From positions 42,389,158-42,453,157 of the forward strand of contig NC_089224.1 of assembly GCF_963924675.1 (NCBI RefSeq): 64,000 nt of DNA, read 5' to 3'. The position numbers and the translations under genes were made by a program. Below, in pieces: positions 57,897-64,000 of this stretch. The stretch is from Phocoena phocoena. Its lineage: Eukaryota; Chordata; Mammalia; Artiodactyla; Phocoenidae. The notes beneath the pieces were generated by a model. That model was not told the DNA's origin. It made no database searches and saw only the letters and a list, made by a program, of their open reading frames with translations. Position 1 is the stretch's first letter; each line of letters begins with the position of its first letter.

Positions 57897-58559
57897 TCAC
57901 CATGTGCAAAAATGAAGACTTAAAATTTTTAAAAATTAGGTGCAAGTAGTTTAATTTGGAGCTGATTCCAGGAAGGACAATTGATAAAATGAAAAAAGCA
58001 ATGCAGAGAAGAGAGAAAGCCAATGAAGATGCCATTAATAAGTAATTCTGACCAAATAAGGCTCTATTACACTAGTTACCTAAGAAACTCTTTGAAATAT
58101 GTCTCAGTATGACCTCAGTTGAGGGAAGGAACAATGTGGAATCAATCCATTGATTCCCACCCCTATCGTTTGAAGATTTTTCTGGGATATTAACTCTCTC
58201 ACATTACTGAGTTTTGTTTCCCTGAGGCCTAGCCAGCTCCTACAGTGCTGGAGAAAGCCTACAGTCAGAGAACAAGCGGGACCCAGTCACTTTTTTGGGG
58301 AAGCATCTAGCTGCTGGAAACCTACAGCTGCATATGAACTTAAGCCAAGGGCATATAGTGGGTCATTAATATAACACTGGTAAAAAGAAAAAAAAAGAAA
58401 CCTACAAAACCTACTATAAAAATTCTTCCCAGAGAAAGTGAACCTCCTCCCAAATATAAAATATCCAAATTTATAGTTTAAGTTCAAAGAAATGTGGTTT
58501 TCAGTAAAACTGTCAAACACAAGGACAAAAGACATAAGCAGGGGCCCAGAAAATGAAGA
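57897..58559. other. Unassigned DNA before the L1 tract
   Basis: It may belong to the 5' part of the L1 relic that follows (A-rich, plus-strand sense), but no L1 landmark was identified. Confidence 0.35.
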
Positions 58560-61260
58560 GAGAATATTTATAGCCTGAATATAGAAACAATGTATTTAAT
58601 ATATTTAAAAATAAAAGAGGATATGAAACAAAAGAATAAGATAAATTACTAGGAAAATTTGAAAATGAACCAAATATTTCCAATTATAAAAACAATAAAA
58701 ATGAAAATTAGAAGCCTAAGGACTTGGCTTCTGACAAGAATGGAATAAACAGAGACTAGATTTACCCTCTCACCTGAATCAACAAAAAAACATAAAACAT
58801 GCATGAAACAACTGTTAGCCAGGCATGGGACATCAATGATAACAGACACTGATCCTTGAGAGATGAGAAACAAACAAGGTGAGCCCTACAATTACTCCAG
58901 CTTGCTGCCTTGAAAGAGTTTCCAAGCCATGATGCACAAAAAGGAAAGTCAGGAGGATCCTGGCAAACTCCCTGAGTTAAAAAGTCATTTTGGGTTCAGA
59001 GGGATAAAGGAGGATAGAGTTCTCAGGATAGAATACTGGAGAAGAGAGATGCATAGAGAGACAATCCTGGAAATCAGCAGAGCCCCTATAAAAAGGTGAA
59101 AAAAGATGTACCAAGCAAATACAAAGCAATAGCAAACTTACGTACCTTTATTAATATTAGAGAAAATAATCTTGAAAGTGAAAGCATTACTAGAGTCTAT
59201 ATAAAATGATGAAAGGTTCAATTTTTTCAGGAAGTTTTACATGGTTAAACTTTCATGCACCCAATAGCACATACTCAAATATATAAAGGAAAATTTACAA
59301 AATTGTAAAAACAAATAGAAAACATATACTAATATAATCAGAGGTTGTAACTGAGCACTTAGGATGACAAAACTTATTATAGGATATTAAAGGCTTGAAA
59401 AATAGAAGTCTTAACCTAATACACAATAAACTAGAAATTCGATCCAACAAGTAGACCATATATATCATTTTAAGTACAAATCAAACAATCAATAAAGGTG
59501 AAAATTTACTGTACTTTCACATAATAAACAAATTTAAAATTTGCAAGGTGTGAAATCATACAGAAAATACTGACAACAAAATGATTAATTTAAAAACGAA
59601 TAATTGATGGGTCAAAGAAGATATCTCATTGAAGATAGAATCAGATGGTAACAAGATGAAATGACAAAAATTAATGAGAACTAGATAATAAAATATATCA
59701 AAATTTAGGGAATGCTGTTAGGAAAAAACAATCAACAGACTAGATGAGCAAAGCCAAAAGTAGCCCTCTGAGAACAACAATGTTGACAAAACCCAAACAA
59801 ACTTGATCAAGTAACAACAACAAAAAGGCATAAAAAGATTAGTAATGAAATCAGAGACATACCTACAAATTCTGAAAGCATTAAAGAGATAACAAAAAGA
59901 TAACATAAGTAATTTTTTTGCCAATATATTTGGGAACTTTGATGTGGAACATCCTGAAAAGGATTATAACAAAAAAAAAATTTACTCAGAAAAATATAGA
60001 GACTTGAATGACCATTAAAGAAACCAATCAATGAACTCATAATGAAAAAATCTAAGCCTCAAGTACATTATTGGTAAGTTCCATTAAGCTTCTGATCATA
60101 TACAAATTCTTCTAGGTTACAGAAAAAGAAGTAGTGGTTCTCAACTCATTTTAAGAAGTAGCCAATGAAAACATTTAGAGGAACTGTGTAAGAAGTAGAA
60201 ATTAAAAATCAATCCACCTTATAATCATAAATACAAAAATCTTAGACTATAGTAAACTGAACCAAGAAAGTTTTAAAAATGTCTACATCATGACAGATTG
60301 ATTCATTCTAGAACACATTTCCTGTAACTTTAGAAAATAAGTTATTATCCATTACAAAAGCACTTAGCAAACTGAGAACGGAAAGGCATATTTTTAATCT
60401 AATAAAAGCAAACTTGATACTTATAGGTTAAACAATGATCATAACCATCACAGAAAATATTGGATTGGTAAAGAAAAACTACGTTATGATTTTAACAGAT
60501 GATATGTTTCTCTACAAAGAAAATTCAAAATAAAGTACTGATTATTTTAAGTAATAGATTGTTATAAATTTGCTGAATAGTAAATTAGCATATAAAATCA
60601 TTTGTCTCTACACTAACAGGGACATTAAAAAATGTATATTTAAAATATATTATTTTAAATAGGAATCAAAATATTTAATACATTGGAAAAAATCAAATAA
60701 ATCATAAGATTATTATGAAGAATATTATAACATTTAAACTGAAATTTTATAGAAAGATATTAAAGAAGACCTAAATAGGGTTACAAATTACAATCCATGT
60801 AATGAATCCATGTAAATGAATGGGAGATTCAATATCATAATGATGCTCAGTATTGCAAAATTAATCAATAGATTCAATGTAATCTCAATCAAAATTTGTT
60901 TAATTGTTTGTTTTTGTAGAACTTGATAAAAGTACAAAGTATTCCAAGATACTCCTGAAGAAGATCAAGATGGATGTACTTACCACTGAAATTAAGATTA
61001 TGAGGTATTGGCATAGGGATGGACAAACAGACTAATAGAACAAACTAGCACAGAAATACATGTATGAAAACATGCTTTACGATACAAATGGTATTACCCG
61101 AAATTGGGGAATAGATGGTCATTTCAGTGCATGGTATTGTTGAAAGAACTGCTTCCCCTTATGGTAGAAATGAAACTGTATCCTTACCTAACATTATGCA
61201 TGAAATTCCAGATGGATTAAAGACTTAAACAGGAAAGTCAAAATTAAAAATAAAACCCAA
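58560..61260 (+). mobile_element. Long, heavily decayed L1 ORF2 tract
   Basis: About 2.7 kb of A-rich, plus-sense sequence follows ORF2 order. Landmarks are TTTCATGCACCCAATAGCAC, CCCAAACAAACTTGATCAAG, ACCTACAAATTCTGAAAGCA, AACCATTA-type RT text at 60000-60070, ATTCATTCTAGAACACATTT, GTATTGGCATAGGGATGGAC, AAACAGACTAATAGAACAAA and GATGGATTAAAGACTTAAAC. Every frame is broken. The 3' UTR was not seen, so the copy seems cut off near the ORF2 C-terminal part. Confidence 0.7.
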
Positions 61261-63139
61261 TCCTCTTTTCTACTTGTTAAGCGCTCCACAAACAGTCCAT
61301 TTACTTTGGATACAAATATATTGCCCACTTTTCCTCAATAGGAAATCTTTACTCATGGTTTGATGAGTCCATCAATCCCATAACGCTTCCTGAACTATTT
61401 CCTAGAATGCTTTCTTCCTTCTCTCCCATTCCCAAATTCAATCCATAATTTAATTACTAATTCTTAAAATCATTTGCCCACTTTCTTACCAAGAGTCACC
61501 TGTCCCTTCTCCAAATTCAAACTGCATTTAAAGCCTATACCAATAATTGACAATCCATGTACCATAAAAATCTCTGAGGGAAACTAAAGTTCTGGAGTCA
61601 AACAAGTATAGAAATCATTGCAAACTTGAGCTTCCTGTTTAACAATGTGCATTACCATAGAGTTCTAAAAAGCTGTGTAATTAAAAAAAAAAAACTGATT
61701 AACTTTGCTAAAGCAAACACCTGCCTAACTTGTTCAGCCACAGAACCTTTTCTTTGAGGAGCACCTTTTTGGAATATATCTAATGACATATATCTATGTT
61801 TCTAGGGGATACACTCTGAGAACATTGCCCAGTATCTTTAATCTTACCAGGGAATCACAATGCTTTGTGTATATTTTGAAATTATAAATGTTTTATGATT
61901 TCCTCATCTTCCTTACAAATTTTCTTCTCAGAGGCAAATATCACACTAAAAAATTAAAATTTCAAACAGGAAACTAAGTGATTTATATACCATTTTCAAA
62001 TCGTATCTGTACACCATAAATTAGGCTGTATTAAAAATTCATTTTATTGAAGAGGAGGTGAGGCTTACAACTTTTTAGAAATACCATCACTATGGTAATA
62101 TTAGGTTCTAAAAATTATTGTTGAATTGGATGATCTACTTGGTCATCATTCATCAGGCCTGTATAAATCCAAATCAGGAATTACCTTAGAATCAGTGACA
62201 TATATATGCACATGCAATCATAATTTGGTAGAATTCCACTGTACTAATTATTTTGGAACTCACTATATTATTTGGCTAAACTAGAATCTTGTGTCAAATA
62301 TTTCTTGAGAGAGGTGATTGGTGCACTGAACACAGTAACCAGATATTGAAAAATCTTTGCCTCTGTATTCACGTGGAGAAGTTTTTAAGAAGCAATATTT
62401 GCAGAAATGGAATTCAATAAAGAAAGATATTGAGACACATATAAATATCAAAGATAAACATAACATTAAATGTAATAGAGAAGTTAAACTTAAATCACAA
62501 ACAATTTTTGAATCACATCTCTGAAGGTTGATGCAATATCTGTAATTGTCGGAAAACAAAGTCCTCCTCCATATTTCTTATTTCTAGTCTAAGCAAGGCC
62601 TACATATTGGAAATGTGGTTATATTCAGTTTGAGTACTTGATGTCATTTTTCAAAGTTTGCAACTATCAGATATTATGGTATACTATCTAAACAGACTAT
62701 CAGAATAGAAATCAAGAAAAATAAAACTATATTCTGCACATCTGAGCTTTGCTTCTGATCACCATACAATTCATAAAGGTATAGCTACATATCACAGGCT
62801 TATAATCAAGTAAAGCTTCCATTATGGAGTTAAGAAATATTTATTATACTAATATCTCTATGTATCTACCTGCCCACCTTTACCTATCATTGAGAAAAAT
62901 CCACTTGCATACAGTTTACTTAAGCTTGGCATTATGGAGCCATGAAGTAGGTGTGAAGGATGTAAGCAAATGACACTGTACATAGTACTGGCTTGTAATT
63001 GTTAGTTTCAAATTATTAATGCCTGATTGTCCCTTAGTTTTATATAACTCTTCACAGTCTTAAAAATATCTTCATGTACATTAACCAATTAAATTAGTTA
63101 CAAATTACCAAAAAATGTCTAATGTGATAACTAATTACC
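61261..63139. other. Unassigned DNA
   Basis: An A run lies at 61682-61693. No repeat recognised. The 92-codon minus frame at 62281-62559 is Cys/Phe/Leu-rich and unsupported. Confidence 0.4.
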
Positions 63140-63290
63140 TAAAATAATCAGCTAGGCAAAGCAGATAATCTTCTTTTAGCTGTCTAAGTGGTGAAGGAGA
63201 GACTCAGGATGGTCAAGTGGCTTATCCAAATTCACAGAAATTACTCTAGGGTATTGCTCACCTAAGAGCAGACCTAGTTCATGACAATCA
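63140..63290 (-). repeat. MIR fragment, decayed
   Basis: GTGAAGGAGAGACTCAGGAT, GGTCAAGTGGCTTATCCAAA and TTCACAGAAATTACTCTAGG resemble the reversed MIR core ('GAGGAAACTGAGGCACAGAGAGG…ACTTGCCCAAGGTCACACAG'). Confidence 0.5.
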
Positions 63291-63344
63291 AACTACAATT
63301 CATCCACATTCTGAAAAAAACATCATGAGGAATGGAAACAAATT

Positions 63345-63480
63345 AATAGTGGCTAACATTTTGAAGCACTGTGACAGATGTTCTTAACTCTCTGATCCTC
63401 AGAGCAATCATTTGGGTAGATTTTAATCCCATTTAGCAGATAAGAAAACTGAAGCTCAAATATAGAGACAACTGGTTACA
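63345..63480 (-). repeat. MIR SINE
   Basis: AGTGGCTAACATTTTGAAGC, ACTGTGACAGATGTTCTTAA, TCAGAGCAATCATTTGGGTA and TTAGCAGATAAGAAAACTGA follow the reversed MIR from its start. Confidence 0.8.
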
Positions 63481-64000
63481 TATATGAAAAAGTTACAACA
63501 AAATAAAAATAGATTCTCTAAAAATCAAATAAAGATTTGGCATGTAAGAGATTTATAGGGAGAAACACTAGGAATGAAAAAGGGAAACTGGTTGGGAAAA
63601 TAGAGAGAGACACCAGGCTGTGATGAAGGTCTGACTCCTGGGAGGGCAGAGAAAGGAAGGTAGATCTGGTAGGAAGAGTCCCAGCCTGCAGTTCAATTTT
63701 TTTAGAAGTTTGGCCAAGTCAATGAGGTGCCCTTGAGCCAAAGTCACAAATAAGAGGTGTTCACTATCTCATTGGAATGGGTATGTCCTAGTATCCCTGC
63801 CATGCTAATTCATTAGGAAGTGTGTCCTCAGCACAAACGCAGTAGGTTCAGTGTGTCCTCCCTTAATTATACTCCCCAACGCAAGTGATCCAAGCAACAC
63901 ATTTTCATTGTTACCAAAAACCCTGGACCTCACACCATACGTGGAAATCAGTTCATGGTAGATTGAGAAAATAACAATAAAGGAAAAACAAAAAATTTTA
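63481..64000. other. Unassigned DNA to window end
   Basis: Nothing recognised. Confidence 0.45.

Noticed and set aside
1..64000. CRISPR arrays, operons, phage or plasmid features
   Set aside because: The window is mammalian nuclear DNA. The direct repeats are microsatellites, target duplications or one tandem duplication, with no regular spacer pattern.

Overview
The window is mammalian nuclear DNA, AT-rich and intergenic or intronic in character. The copies of the tRNA-derived CHR SINE family (1395-1603, 20203-20410, 22850-23001, 24406-24602, 40938-41145) point to a cetartiodactyl. The long form, whose body reads on the complement strand as TTCCCTGGTGGCGCAGTGGT through to a GCGGTACGCGGGCC-type 3' part, is the form I know from whales and dolphins, so a cetacean is the best guess. 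The L1 3' UTRs at 45.1-45.5 kb and 48.6-49.0 kb are also of cetartiodactyl type.

No complete protein-coding gene, rRNA or functional tRNA gene can be supported. The open frames are short and mostly random or lie inside repeats. The one exon-like stretch is on the minus strand near 5.3-5.5 kb (88 open codons, usable splice donor); its protein family is not recognised.

Layout. 0-7.5 kb: MIR, a CHR SINE with perfect 16-bp target duplications, a MER5-like hAT element, a solo LTR, another MITE, the exon-like ORF, an L1 3' end and MIR3. 7.5-24 kb: mostly unassigned AT-rich DNA with a decayed L1M 3' end at 14-15 kb, MIRs, a cetacean SINE at 20.2 kb, a MaLR-type LTR at 22.4 kb and a truncated SINE. 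24-31 kb: a CHR-1 SINE in a purine-rich tract, a complete MER5A-like element, an L1M tail, a hAT element split by an insertion that ends in a long purine tract, and an ERV-type LTR. 31-44 kb: MIR and L2 relics, a full-length MER2-like Tigger element in AT-rich DNA, an L1 tail, a further SINE and AT-rich microsatellites. 44-49 kb: a nested block with a large inverted repeat, an L1 tail with target duplications inside one arm, a CpG-bearing GC-rich core of unknown origin, a HAL1/L1 ORF1-bearing element, and an internally deleted L1 inserted in that. 49-64 kb: a perfect 40-bp-arm hairpin, a 28-bp tandem duplication, L2 and L1 relics, an ERVL-type LTR and a long decayed L1 ORF2 tract.

No genes here work together as a system. 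The most unusual structures are the perfect hairpin at 50.9-51.0 kb, the inverted-repeat complex at 44.8-46.5 kb with its unidentified GC-rich core, and the orphan exon-like ORF at 5.3-5.5 kb. Repeat family names are from memory of consensus sequences, not from a search.
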